From: Candidatus Yanofskybacteria bacterium RIFCSPHIGHO2_01_FULL_41_26 | GTDB taxonomy: Bacteria > Patescibacteria > Paceibacteria > 2-02-FULL-40-12 > GWA2-44-9 | DNA: 64,000 nucleotides | Direction: 5' to 3' | Assembly (NCBI GenBank): GCA_001794055.1 | Contig: MGJB01000012.1 | Location: 655-64,654, forward strand | Shown: piece by piece, positions 16,463 to 25,188 of the stretch | Layout: each line of letters opens with the position of its first letter | Position numbering within the stretch: the first letter of the stretch is position 1 | The notes under the pieces: model-generated | What the model saw: only the letters and a program-made list of their open reading frames with translations | What the model was told of the DNA's origin: nothing | The model's database searches: none | Position numbers and translations under genes: made by a program

Positions 16463-18145
16463 CTAATAGTCCCCGCCCATTCCTCCCATCGGAGGCATTC
16501 CACCACCGCCCATCGGTGAATTCTTTTCTTCGGGAATATCAGTAATTACCGCTTCGGTCGTCAGAATGGTTGATGCCACGGATACGGCATTAACCAACGC
16601 TACTTTAACCACCTTTAATGGGTCAATAATTCCCATCTCAAACATATCGCCGTATTCGCCGTTGGAAGCGTTATAGCCCCAGTTAAAATCTTTTTTTGCT
16701 ATTTCCCGGACGACTCTATCCGGATTCTCCCCAGAATTTTCCGCAATAGCTCTGATTGGCAAGGCAAGGATGCTTTTGACGATAGCGGCGCCTTTTGAAA
16801 AATCGTCCACAATAACGGCAGTATTAAATAAATTCTCTTCTGGCTTTTTCTTTGGTTCAGTGGCTTTTTTGTTAAAATCTCTAAGAACATCAAACAGCGC
16901 CACTCCTCCGCCGGCCACGATTCCCTCTTCTAACGCCGCCCGGGTAGCCGCAACAGCATCGTCAATTCTGAATTTCTTTTCTTTAAGTTCGGTTTCGGTT
17001 TGGGCGCCAACTTTGATTACAGCCACTCCGCCTGATAATTTGGCCAGACGCTCTTGAAGTTTTTCCTTGTCAAAATCAGACGTTGTCTTTGAAATCTGGT
17101 TTTTTATTTGAGCAACTCGTTTGTCTATATCCGCCGGCTTTCCTTTGCCGCCAACAATAGTAGTGGAATCTTTTGAAGCCACAACCCTTCTTGCTCGTCC
17201 GAGCATATTCAAATCAACCTGTTCAAGTTTCATTCCTTTTTCTTCGGCAATAACTTGCCCCCCAGTCACTACGGCAACATCTTCCAGCATCTCTTTTTTC
17301 CTGTCCCCAAATCCCGGAGCTTTTACGGCCAAACTATTGAAAGTTCCTCTTAATTTGTTAACCACTAACGTTGCTAAGGCGTCTCCTTCAACATCTTCAG
17401 CAACAATCACTAAAGACCTTTTGCCGGTTTTAGATAATTTTTCAAGCAACGGAACAATCTCCTGGATAGAGGAAATTTTCTTATCAGTTATTAAAATAAG
17501 CGGATCATCATGAACGGCTTCCATTCTTTCGGTGTTTGTCACCATATATGCGGAAGCGTAACCCTTGTCAAATTGCATCCCTTCAACTATTTCCTTTGAC
17601 ATCTCGGTGGATTGAGATTCTTCGACGGTCACCACTCCGTCTTTTCCGACTTCATTGAAAACATCTGCAATAAGTTTGCCGATCTCTTCGTCATTTGCCG
17701 AAATAGATGCAACTTCTCTAATGTTTTCTTTAGTAACTTTTTTCTTTCTGCTGTTTAAAAATTTAATTACTGATTCCAAGGCGCTGTCCATTCCTTTTCT
17801 CAATGCCACCGGATTAGCTCCAGAATTAACAGCCGAAAAACCTTCGGCCAAAATTGCCTGGGCCAAAATAGTAGCCGTGGTTGTGCCGTCGCCAGCAACG
17901 TCATTTGTCTTGGAGGCAACCTCTTTCATCAGTTCTGCGCCGATATTTTCAAACTTGTTTTTAAGCTCAATTTCTTTGGCCACTGTAACGCCATCTTTTG
18001 TTATTACAGGCGAACCAAAACCTTTATCTAAAATAACATTTCTTCCCTTTGGTCCAAGAGTGACCTTGACCGCATTGGCCACCTTGTCAACTCCTCTTTT
18101 TAGGGCTTCTCGGGCTTTTTCTTTGTAATATATTTGTTTAGCCAT
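16463..18145 (-). CDS. groL: GroEL chaperonin
   Basis: The 560-aa ATP-driven 14-mer chaperonin carries the standard landmarks: TLGPKGRNVILDKG, the nucleotide motif VAGDGTTTATILAQ, AAVEEGIVAGGG-type sequence (here AALEEGIVAGGGVALFD), and a Gly/Met-rich tail GGGGMPPMGGMGGDY. An insert EPKKKPEEN near residue 425 makes it slightly longer than E. coli GroEL. It follows groES by 75 bp. That spacer holds an imperfect hairpin at 18158-18214. Confidence 0.98.
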   Translation of the reverse strand: MAKQIYYKEKAREALKRGVDKVANAVKVTLGPKGRNVILDKGFGSPVITKDGVTVAKEIELKNKFENIGAELMKEVASKTNDVAGDGTTTATILAQAILAEGFSAVNSGANPVALRKGMDSALESVIKFLNSRKKKVTKENIREVASISANDEEIGKLIADVFNEVGKDGVVTVEESQSTEMSKEIVEGMQFDKGYASAYMVTNTERMEAVHDDPLILITDKKISSIQEIVPLLEKLSKTGKRSLVIVAEDVEGDALATLVVNKLRGTFNSLAVKAPGFGDRKKEMLEDVAVVTGGQVIAEEKGMKLEQVDLNMLGRARRVVASKDSTTIVGGKGKPADIDKRVAQIKNQISKTTSDFDKEKLQERLAKLSGGVAVIKVGAQTETELKEKKFRIDDAVAATRAALEEGIVAGGGVALFDVLRDFNKKATEPKKKPEENLFNTAVIVDDFSKGAAIVKSILALPIRAIAENSGENPDRVVREIAKKDFNWGYNASNGEYGDMFEMGIIDPLKVVKVALVNAVSVASTILTTEAVITDIPEEKNSPMGGGGMPPMGGMGGDY

Positions 18146-18157
18146 AAATACATGTAT

Positions 18158-18214
18158 CGTGAAACGTAAAACTTGAAACTTTTTAAATTAATGCTTCAAG
18201 CTTCATGCTTCACG
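18158..18214. repeat. imperfect inverted repeat between groES and groEL
   Basis: Arms of 20 nt (CGTGAAACGTAAAACTTGAA against TTCAAGCTTCATGCTTCACG) pair at 16 of 20 positions, with wobbles possible at the rest. No T-run follows, so it is more likely an mRNA processing or stability hairpin than a terminator. Confidence 0.5.
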
Positions 18215-18220
18215 TTTCAA

Positions 18221-18523
18221 TTATTCAATAATCGCCAATATATCTTCTTCTTTGGCGATTAAATATTCTTTACCGTCTATTTTAATTTCGTTCGGTCCGT
18301 ATTTTGTAAATAAAACGATATCTCCCTTTTTAACCTCCAAAGACACCCTCTTGCCTTCGCCAGTTGGTGAATTTAACCTTTTACCCGGCCCGACGGCAAT
18401 AATTTTGCCTTTTTCCTGCCTTTCCTTTTCGATTGTTTCCGGTAAAATAATGCCTCCTTTTTTCTTGTCCTCTCTAAGAGGTTCTATCAGAACGTGATCT
18501 GATAATGGTGTTATTTTTGTCAT
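18221..18523 (-). CDS. groS: GroES co-chaperonin
   Basis: The 100-residue co-chaperonin opens with KITPLSDHVLIEPL and has the mobile-loop region DKKKGGIILPETIEKERQ plus the roof-loop GKRLNS. The start at 18523 is preferred over the codon 18 nt upstream because TATAAT ends 7 nt before it and TTGACA sits 16 bp further up, so the mRNA is leaderless. No CIRCE element (TTAGCACTC inverted repeat) is visible, so HrcA control is not indicated. Confidence 0.96.
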   Translation of the reverse strand: MTKITPLSDHVLIEPLREDKKKGGIILPETIEKERQEKGKIIAVGPGKRLNSPTGEGKRVSLEVKKGDIVLFTKYGPNEIKIDGKEYLIAKEEDILAIIE

Positions 18524-18530
18524 ACAGTGT

Positions 18531-18558
18531 ATTATAGTCATTAAAAATTAATTGTCAA
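18531..18558 (-). promoter_or_regulatory. consensus promoter of groES-groEL
   Basis: TTGACA (18558-18553), 16-bp spacer, TATAAT (18536-18531), then 7 nt to the ATG. A strong vegetative promoter with no leader. Confidence 0.85.
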
Positions 18559-18576
18559 TCCCGCTTTTAAGTAAAA

Positions 18577-18594
18577 AATCCCCCTATGGGGATT
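18577..18594 (-). terminator. terminator after S55-like gene
   Basis: AATCCCC-ATAG-GGGGATT followed by TTTTTAC on the minus strand, just after the stop at 18601. Confidence 0.85.
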
Positions 18595-18600
18595 GGTCAA

Positions 18601-20430
18601 TTAAAAGAGATAGAGTAAAAACCACTTTCTTTTTTTAGGTTCTTTTTTCTCGTTAATGGACATTCCTTTTGTCTGAACCGTAATATTAAGCACAAAATCA
18701 ACGTCAATGAAATCGTCTAGAATTGGCGTAAGGGTTAGAACAACTTCTTTGCTGTCTTTTGTCAGAAAATGTTTCAATTCATCCTCGCCGATATCAACCC
18801 ACCCCAATTCCGGATTGGCCGATGTTTGAGAATTGGAATTTTTAGCCTTCGTTTCGGTCTTGGCTTTTGGCATTACCTGCTGAACATATAAAACATCGGT
18901 CTTATAGTTCATGGCCTCATTCAGTTGTTTGATAAAATCCTCAACAGAAGTTCCATTTGTCAAACTTCTCTTATCTGTAAACCTGCTACCCCCTTGGATC
19001 ACAACAACAATATTGGGAAAAACTCCCGGACCAATTCTCTCCATAAAATCTTCCGGAACTTTAATCGGAACGCTTATTTTTCTAAGGGCGCCGGAAGAAA
19101 TTTCTTCCAAAATCATATCCGCATATACTGTTTCTCCCGGAGACGCCTTGTTTTCAGATAAAAAGGCTGCCTTTTTAATCCAAACTTTAAAATTCTTAAC
19201 AAAATCTACCCGAACCCTTACGTCTCCAATCTTGCGGTTAAGTTTTTTACCCTTAAGACTCTCCAAAACAAGATCTACCCTATCGAACAGTTCCTGAAAA
19301 GGACTTTTGGGATCTTTCTGATCTTTTTGAATTCTGACTGGTATAATATTTTTCAGGAAAATTTCAGACTCATCTTGAATACTTATCCTCACCTGATAAG
19401 AAACGGGCAACAAGCTTAAATCGCCAAGCACTTGCTCCGCCCAAATGCCGGGTAATTTGTTTATGAGCATTCTAGCCATAGGGCTTGGGATTACTTCTTC
19501 TTTTAAAGTCGCCTGCCCATTACCCAGATGAAGTTCTGTAATTAGCGGTGTGCCGGGTGCTGTCATGCCGATTATTCCTGCCATCTCAAACGCACCGTCA
19601 ACAAGCATCGCTCCTTCTGTATTCAGATAACAGCCAGGAAGCTTATAAGAGGCAAAGGGGGTTTGAATGGTATCAGCCACCGCCACGTGAACAAAAGGAT
19701 AATTTACCATTCCCGTACCAAAAAGAGGGTGGCCAAAAATATAAATTTTATCGTCGTCTCTCCATGTTACAGTACCAGAAGCGCCAATGGAAATTAAACC
19801 TCTGGCCAGAAGAACCGATACCATTGAACCCGGCTTAAGTTCACTGTCCGCCAACTGGTAACATTTACCAGGCGAAACGCCTTGGGCCGCCAAATTATTG
19901 ATTTTGGGAAAGAGCATAAGATTAAAAAATTCCATGCCCCCGATGTTGATCTTATCGGGCATCTGATTAGAAAGACTTATAGCCGCCTCATACCCGCCAA
20001 ACCGGGCTCCAAGCATGTATTCGGCAGGAGTCAGGAGACAATTCATGCCCCCTTCAATAAAAGAACCTATACGGTAACTCAAAGCGCCAACTAAGATTCC
20101 GTTCTTAACACAATCATCCAAATCATTACAACCAACGAATATAGGGCTGCCACTCATACCAGATATGGCACCTATTTTTTCCAAGGTCGTATCCATCGGG
20201 CCTCCGGAAATTCTCGCTAAAATTAGACTGCTGCCCATATTGTCAATTGTGTTTCCAAGAACAACATCAAACGGTTCCGGTTCAACACCCTTGAAAACAG
20301 AGAAGCCAATTGCTTTTGTTCCAGGATGAAGATCCTTCAGTTGGAGGATCTTCGGTTTGTAAGCCCAAGCATCAACGGCAAAAAACATTAGCACAACAAA
20401 AACAGAGAGTAGCCTCATTAAACCTTTCAT
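18601..20430 (-). CDS. exported SpoIVB/S55-family peptidase-like protein
   Basis: This 609-aa protein has an N-terminal signal peptide (1-23, ending AWA). Residues 28-230 match the SpoIVB S55 domain: KDLHPGTKAIGFSVFKG, then ISGMSGSPIF (89-98), whose SGSP is the nucleophile motif, and later KIYIFGHPLFGTG. In spore formers SpoIVB cleaves a regulator in the intermembrane space. This genome shows no sporulation genes here, so the role is unknown. The C-terminal 300 residues contain beta-rich segments without a recognised family. A GAGG SD lies 6 nt before the ATG. Confidence 0.8.
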   Translation of the reverse strand: MKGLMRLLSVFVVLMFFAVDAWAYKPKILQLKDLHPGTKAIGFSVFKGVEPEPFDVVLGNTIDNMGSSLILARISGGPMDTTLEKIGAISGMSGSPIFVGCNDLDDCVKNGILVGALSYRIGSFIEGGMNCLLTPAEYMLGARFGGYEAAISLSNQMPDKINIGGMEFFNLMLFPKINNLAAQGVSPGKCYQLADSELKPGSMVSVLLARGLISIGASGTVTWRDDDKIYIFGHPLFGTGMVNYPFVHVAVADTIQTPFASYKLPGCYLNTEGAMLVDGAFEMAGIIGMTAPGTPLITELHLGNGQATLKEEVIPSPMARMLINKLPGIWAEQVLGDLSLLPVSYQVRISIQDESEIFLKNIIPVRIQKDQKDPKSPFQELFDRVDLVLESLKGKKLNRKIGDVRVRVDFVKNFKVWIKKAAFLSENKASPGETVYADMILEEISSGALRKISVPIKVPEDFMERIGPGVFPNIVVVIQGGSRFTDKRSLTNGTSVEDFIKQLNEAMNYKTDVLYVQQVMPKAKTETKAKNSNSQTSANPELGWVDIGEDELKHFLTKDSKEVVLTLTPILDDFIDVDFVLNITVQTKGMSINEKKEPKKRKWFLLYLF

Positions 20431-20518
20431 TTCATCCTCTTTTCAAAGAACTGAAATAATCTGTGGCAAGTATAGGGTAAACGAATAAAACTCGCAATGG
20501 GCCAAAGAAACAGATACT

Positions 20519-21502
20519 CTAAACAGTCAGTCCTGAATCTTTTTCTTCGACACGTTGGACGATACCGAGCTGTTTTAGTTTTTTATTATACTTATTGATA
20601 GCAAAAGCTTCGAAAGAACGGGGGTGAAATTCCAATTCATTATCGTTAAAAACAACCCTCCCCCCCGATTCATAAGTCGCGGGATTATTTTTTATTCTTT
20701 TATGTTGATAAGCCTTAAAACATTTCTCAAGCCAATCCCCTGTTTTAGAATTTAAAATAAATTCTAAAAATTTTGTTATGAAATTAATGACGAGGTCCGA
20801 CCTTGGGACTTCTTTAAGGTCGGACCTCAAAGAATTATAAATATACTTCTCGAGCCAAATGTTTTCGGCGTAAAAACGGCCAAAAATTCCATCTCTAGCA
20901 AAAACAGGCTTGAGATTAGCGTAAGTCTGGGCATTAAATAAACTCTCATGCCTAATATTCATTTTCCCGTCGGTGATATAGTGATTAAAACAAAATTTAT
21001 CAGGCGCTATTTTTTCATATCTGGTCCTGCGGACACCAAAAAGAGAGGCAACTAAACTTAAAAACATTCTACAAGTATAGAGACGACCCGATTTCGCAAT
21101 TGCAAGAACGTCAAAATCGCTATCTTCGTCGGTATTATTTATGGCCATTGAACCGGAAACTAAAACCGCTCTCAAAAAAGGCACGGCCTGGAACCATTTT
21201 GCTGTTTTCAAAAGTTTCTTCCATTTTTTAACAGCAATCGCTTCTCTTTCGATTCTTAATTTATACAAAGCATCTCTGTCAGGTAAAAAATAAAAACCAT
21301 CCTTGAAACCGATATCGCCGGTTGAAGCCAAATCATCCAAGTTCTCCCTAATTTGGGCTTGAATTGCCCCGAGATCCGACCTCAAAGAACTAAGCCGTTC
21401 CGGATTTATCAAATATTTATTAATCTCCGGCACAGTCAATGGAAAATCAAAAATATCGTAGTAGACAAGAGTAGCAATTATTGAATCTCGCAGGTACCTC
21501 AT
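20519..21502 (-). CDS. nucleotidyltransferase-like protein
   Basis: The chosen Met (MRYLRDSIIATLVYYDIFDFPLT) gives 327 aa. An N-terminal winged-helix-like part (to about residue 95) precedes a pol-beta-type motif: VSGSMAINNTDEDSDFDVLAIA, that is GS...DSDxD, the metal-binding loop of nucleotidyltransferases. The C-terminal half is helical and basic. Proteins of this layout are frequent in CPR genomes and unassigned. There is no convincing SD. A terminator for the upstream Cys-rich gene lies at 21529-21546. Confidence 0.7.
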   Translation of the reverse strand: MRYLRDSIIATLVYYDIFDFPLTVPEINKYLINPERLSSLRSDLGAIQAQIRENLDDLASTGDIGFKDGFYFLPDRDALYKLRIEREAIAVKKWKKLLKTAKWFQAVPFLRAVLVSGSMAINNTDEDSDFDVLAIAKSGRLYTCRMFLSLVASLFGVRRTRYEKIAPDKFCFNHYITDGKMNIRHESLFNAQTYANLKPVFARDGIFGRFYAENIWLEKYIYNSLRSDLKEVPRSDLVINFITKFLEFILNSKTGDWLEKCFKAYQHKRIKNNPATYESGGRVVFNDNELEFHPRSFEAFAINKYNKKLKQLGIVQRVEEKDSGLTV

Positions 21503-21528
21503 ATGACAAAGGTACCCAAAAATACAAA

Positions 21529-21546
21529 AGCTCGCAATCGCGAGCT
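21529..21546 (-). terminator. terminator of the Cys-rich gene
   Basis: AGCTCGC-GATT-GCGAGCT followed by TTTGTATTTTT on the minus strand, 7 nt after the gene's last stop. It supports a real transcription unit here. Confidence 0.85.
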
Positions 21547-21552
21547 GGGGAA

Positions 21553-21939
21553 CTAAGTCTTGCAGGGATTCGGACAATCGCAGTGATCGGGCTTGCAGTG
21601 CACCTTACAGCGCTTTCCTTCCTCGTAATTCTCGCTGGGCTTTCCATTCTCACACTTCCTCATGCAGGTACATCCAAGCTTATTGGGGTCGGTCGCGCCG
21701 ACCTTCGGATTCTTGGGGTTCGGGCGCTCGCAGTGCTTATCGCCTTCGGGCTCCTGCGGTGGTCTTTGTTCCTGACGAGAAACAGTTGTCGTTGACGTCA
21801 GTTTGGCCCCTTTGGCCTTGTTCAGAAAGCAGATCTCGTCTTGAGTTTTGGCTTGAACCTGATCATGAACTGAAGAATAAAACTATACCGCCAACAAAAG
21901 AACTGCAGAAACTACCACAACAGTAAAAGTTCTGAACAT
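21553..21939 (-). pseudogene. secreted Cys-rich protein with in-frame UAG in the signal peptide
   Basis: From ATG 21939 (SD AAGGA 7 nt upstream) the frame reads MFRTFTVVVVSAVLLLAV, then a TAG at codon 19, then FYSSVHDQVQAKT and 98 further residues to a second TAG. Without the amber, residues 1-31 form a normal signal peptide. The mature part has 10 Cys, in patterns such as CTCMRKCENG and HCKPDHCDCPNPCKT. Codons after the amber are intact, and the promoter (21972-22000) and terminator are present. It is therefore a very recent nonsense mutation, a read-through or suppressor case, or a base error. UAG ends other genes here (obg, and this one), so a reassigned code is unlikely. Confidence 0.7.
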
Positions 21940-21971
21940 TGATCATCCTTTTTAAAAAAGAACCTGGTGAC

Positions 21972-22000
21972 AACATATTACAGCTAATTTCGAATGTCAA
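21972..22000 (-). promoter_or_regulatory. promoter of the Cys-rich gene
   Basis: On the minus strand TTGACA (22000-21995), 17-bp spacer, TATGTT (21977-21972), leader of about 30 nt to the SD and ATG. Confidence 0.65.
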
Positions 22001-22017
22001 ATGCTCTTAAAAATAAA

Positions 22018-22036
22018 AGCCCCTTAAAACAGGGCT
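22018..22036 (-). terminator. terminator after the mxaL-like gene
   Basis: AGCCC / GGGCT stem on the minus strand followed by TTTTATTTTT, overlapping the stop codon. Confidence 0.75.
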
Positions 22037-23220
22037 CAAACTCTATTTCTATTGAAATAGCCTGAAACAGGATGAGACAAAATTCCGATAACCAGAACAA
22101 CAACGGCGACTACAAGAAAATACTGCCAAAGCTGATTTTCTTTATCGTTGTTGCTTCCAAATTCCGGTAAAGTGCTTCGGGTAGAGTCTATGACAGACCT
22201 CAGGTAGCTTCTTACTGTGGTTGTGGCATTTTCGACTGTCCAGATGTGGCCGGTCGGGTCTGTTCCCGTTGAACGGGACAGAAAAGATAAATTATTCTTA
22301 TCCAAACGGGAAATTCCGTTTTTCCATCCCTCATTAATCAGCTCTTCTTCGTTATAATCTTCTCCTTTTTTGTAGCCTCTCACAAGAGTCCACCAATTCA
22401 CCCCTCTTTGGGTACCAACTCCGACCGGATATATCTTAATGCCCCGGCGACGGAATTCTCTCAAAGCCGCATTGAACCTTTTCAAATAATCATCTTTGTA
22501 TTGAGTAGCGGTGGCCGTGGTTGGTTTGTCATTTTTGAACTGATCTTCACCGTCACTTATAAGAATAACGATCCGATTTGTTCTTTTTTGAGGAACATAT
22601 CTGGAAACTTTTTTAACACCCATATCCTGCCTATCCAACGATTGATAGATGTTCTCAAGCATTGAGGCAAAATCCGAATCCCAGATAAGTCCGTCACCTT
22701 TCAGATCGCCCTGTCTGGGAAAATTGATATTAGCTACTCTTTCGAAAACAGTATCGTGTTTATTGGTAAGATATATTTTCCGGTGAGATTCTCTTCCGAA
22801 AACAAATAAAGCAATTTTGTCGTTATCGTTCAAAAAAGCTTCGATGTTCAAAGCTTCGCGTTTGGCAATTTCCAGGCGTGATTCCTTAACATCGTTTCCC
22901 CGCATTGATATTGACCGGTCAATAACCATAACTATTTCTACACTTCCTCTGGAAAAACTGACTCTATCTTTAGCTAAATATGGTTTTGCCAAAGCCAAGA
23001 TCATTAAAGCCCCGGCCGGAATAACAAATAATCCCCAGATCTTCACTCTTCCTATAAGAGGATACTTCGAACCATAGGTCGGGAGTGACCTAGTTTTTCT
23101 TTTTATGACAACAGCGAGCAACCAAACAACGAATAGTATCGCCAGGGGAATCAGAAGATAAAGAAATACCGGCTCCAAAAAATGCAAACTATTCCGTAAA
23201 TTTGTGAAGGCCTCGATCAT
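22036..23220 (-). CDS. MxaL/BatA-like VWA-domain membrane protein
   Basis: The 394 aa have N-terminal membrane segments (about 17-38 and 60-82), a von Willebrand A domain from about 95, and a C-terminal anchor near 365-387. The MIDAS is complete in its first motif, VIDRSISM (DxSxS, residues 99-106). The topology is that of BatA/MxaL: two N-terminal helices, periplasmic VWA, terminal helix. Its ATGA start overlaps the stop of the mxaK-like gene by 4 nt. As the last gene of the six-gene moxR cluster, its position equals mxaL in mxaRSACKL. VWA partners of MoxR ATPases help insert metals or cofactors into client enzymes. Confidence 0.8.
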   Translation of the reverse strand: MIEAFTNLRNSLHFLEPVFLYLLIPLAILFVVWLLAVVIKRKTRSLPTYGSKYPLIGRVKIWGLFVIPAGALMILALAKPYLAKDRVSFSRGSVEIVMVIDRSISMRGNDVKESRLEIAKREALNIEAFLNDNDKIALFVFGRESHRKIYLTNKHDTVFERVANINFPRQGDLKGDGLIWDSDFASMLENIYQSLDRQDMGVKKVSRYVPQKRTNRIVILISDGEDQFKNDKPTTATATQYKDDYLKRFNAALREFRRRGIKIYPVGVGTQRGVNWWTLVRGYKKGEDYNEEELINEGWKNGISRLDKNNLSFLSRSTGTDPTGHIWTVENATTTVRSYLRSVIDSTRSTLPEFGSNNDKENQLWQYFLVVAVVVLVIGILSHPVSGYFNRNRV

Positions 23221-23936
23221 GGCCTTTTCCTGAGGCTGCCCTGGCCTCCCTCCTCGCCTTCTTTGTCTCCGCCTTTCTTGTCCTTGTCATTCGGTACAGG
23301 CACCGGAGGACCATTCTTGTCTTTAATGGGTCCGAGGATGAATTTCGGCCTTGGTCCCTGTTGAGGATTCTTAAGGGCTTCCTCAGCATCCTTTTTATTC
23401 GTCACCAGATCGTAATTCCAAACCCGGTCAAAACATTTGTTATTGACAACGCCCGAATCAAGACAGTTTCTCAAAGCCTTCTCGAAATAAGAAGCGATTT
23501 CGGGGAGAGCATTAAGGGCACCCTTGATATCGCCGCTCTGATGGCGGGTTTGGGCCTGTCTGAATTTTGCATTTCCGTAAATATACGCCCTAGGATCATC
23601 CAACTTATCTTTCAGGTCGCTCTTTACCAATGCCTCCCAGTCATGAATCAAATAGAAATTGGCAAACTCGTAGAACGGCGAGTCCCCGAACAAATATTTA
23701 TCAGCCCAGAATTGAACTTTCCATTTCTTGCTTAGGTCGTAAAAATAATGAAGACGGACGAGTTCCTGGTTGGTTGCAACCGAGTCGCTCATTTTTATGT
23801 TGGAAACAAGGCGTTCCCTCGTATCGCTGTAGTTCGCAAGCGTGAATAAGATCGCGCTTGAAACTGTTCCGATGCCGGCAATTAATAGGAGAATCGCAAA
23901 AAGAAAAAGCCGCTGGCCAAGAGTTCTGCCTCTCAT
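23217..23936 (-). CDS. MxaK-like membrane-anchored protein
   Basis: The 239 aa have one N-terminal membrane helix (about 8-32), a helical extracytoplasmic part with tetratricopeptide-like spacing (YIYGNAKFRQAQTRHQSGDIKGALNAL), and a disordered charged tail rich in K/D/G/E. No catalytic motif is visible. The MxaK assignment is by position between the two VWA genes, by size and by the single anchor; MxaK itself is weakly conserved. The preceding 100 bp carries a terminator-like hairpin for the mxaC-like gene, so this gene may have its own promoter. Confidence 0.6.
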   Translation of the reverse strand: MRGRTLGQRLFLFAILLLIAGIGTVSSAILFTLANYSDTRERLVSNIKMSDSVATNQELVRLHYFYDLSKKWKVQFWADKYLFGDSPFYEFANFYLIHDWEALVKSDLKDKLDDPRAYIYGNAKFRQAQTRHQSGDIKGALNALPEIASYFEKALRNCLDSGVVNNKCFDRVWNYDLVTNKKDAEEALKNPQQGPRPKFILGPIKDKNGPPVPVPNDKDKKGGDKEGEEGGQGSLRKRP

Positions 23937-24036
23937 ATTGCCTTCCTGTTTTTATTAAAATTTAAAGATTCTTAAGTATAAATATAAAATTAAAATAATA
24001 AATAGTCAAATAAAAACCCCCACATAAAATGGAGGG

Positions 24037-25188
24037 CTACGGGTCTTCGCCCCAACGTTCAACAATCAAACCCGTTCCTACAGCCAGAAACAAAATTACA
24101 ACACTAAGTAGAAGCGGCCTTTGATAAATAAATATCCTCAACAGGTGCCGAGTGATCTTAGTCGGAGATTTTTCCAATTTATCGATATCCCGATAAGCCC
24201 TGCCCAGACTTTTGGAATCATAGACGCTATAAAATTTAAATCCGTATCTTTCGATCTGCTGTTGAAAATTAACAGCACTGAGAAGCTTATTTCCATTACC
24301 GGCCCTTTTCTCCCCATCCTCATTGGGCTTAGTGTGCAAAATATAAACATTGATCTTTCTTTTTTTAAGTTCTTTTAACTGGATTTCGGGATCGGCATCG
24401 ATGGCCATGTCAGTTTCGATGAACAGAATCCTCTGTTTTATTTTTTTGTCGCTACTGACATCAAAATGTTTTATGACAGCATTTAAAGCGGCGACAAGAT
24501 CCGTGCCGCCTCCGTTCATGACCATTTTAATTCTGTCTCTCGGTGCAACAATATGGAGCTGGGCATTGTTCGGATCGTTTTCCGGAAGCAAAGCATTGCC
24601 CGGATCAGTCACCACATAAGGCATGTCCTCGGCCTGCATCATATAAATATCATCGTCGGTAATGAAATCTTCAACCATAGTCGGCGCTCCAGCAAAATAC
24701 CAGAGAGAACACCGGTCATTCTGGCCTTTTCTCATTTCAAGAAACTTCATGAAAGATTTATGAGTAATTTCCGCGACCGATTTATTCGTATTTTCATACG
24801 GCCATCCTTTGGATGGAGAAACATCCAGAAGATGTATCCATTCTATCGATTCGATATGCTCATCTATTTTAGTTTTGGATAAATACGGATTGGCCACAGC
24901 TAAGAGGAGGAAGAAGATCGCCCAGGCAAGAAAAATCTTGGGAACTAAACAGATCAATTTAACTGTATTGCTGCGCCAATATTTTTTAGGAATAGCATGG
25001 CCGGAATAAGGACGCCTAAATTTGTTCTTGCCCCAGAGCAACTTGTAAAGCAATGCCACAATAAGAAAAAGGCCCGCCCCAATGGCGGGGCCTAATGAAA
25101 GATACTGGACCTGATTGAAGTCGGTGTCCCGTAAAATTACCAGTCCCGACTTTACTAACTTAATAAGTTCATTGGCCTTATTAAGCAT
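24037..25188 (-). CDS. MxaC-like VWA-domain membrane protein
   Basis: The 383 aa have two N-terminal membrane helices (about 31-50 and 82-101), a VWA-like domain from about 112 and a C-terminal helix (about 352-375). The MIDAS line reads LLDVSPSKGW: D, S and S are present in a DxSxS spacing. GGGTDLVAALNA (about 225) supplies the second metal motif (T). It overlaps the mxaA-like gene by 8 nt, so translation is coupled. Order and topology fit MxaC. Partners are predicted to be the MoxR ATPase and the DUF58 protein upstream. Confidence 0.75.
   Translation of the reverse strand: MLNKANELIKLVKSGLVILRDTDFNQVQYLSLGPAIGAGLFLIVALLYKLLWGKNKFRRPYSGHAIPKKYWRSNTVKLICLVPKIFLAWAIFFLLLAVANPYLSKTKIDEHIESIEWIHLLDVSPSKGWPYENTNKSVAEITHKSFMKFLEMRKGQNDRCSLWYFAGAPTMVEDFITDDDIYMMQAEDMPYVVTDPGNALLPENDPNNAQLHIVAPRDRIKMVMNGGGTDLVAALNAVIKHFDVSSDKKIKQRILFIETDMAIDADPEIQLKELKKRKINVYILHTKPNEDGEKRAGNGNKLLSAVNFQQQIERYGFKFYSVYDSKSLGRAYRDIDKLEKSPTKITRHLLRIFIYQRPLLLSVVILFLAVGTGLIVERWGEDP

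Noticed and set aside
18158..18558. CIRCE operator at groES
   Set aside because: No TTAGCACTC-N9-GAGTGCTAA inverted repeat near the promoter or in the spacer.
21553..21939. Genome-wide reassignment of UAG to an amino acid
   Set aside because: UAG terminates obg, the 36-aa gene, DGR target 2 and this same gene at its end, so a changed code does not fit.
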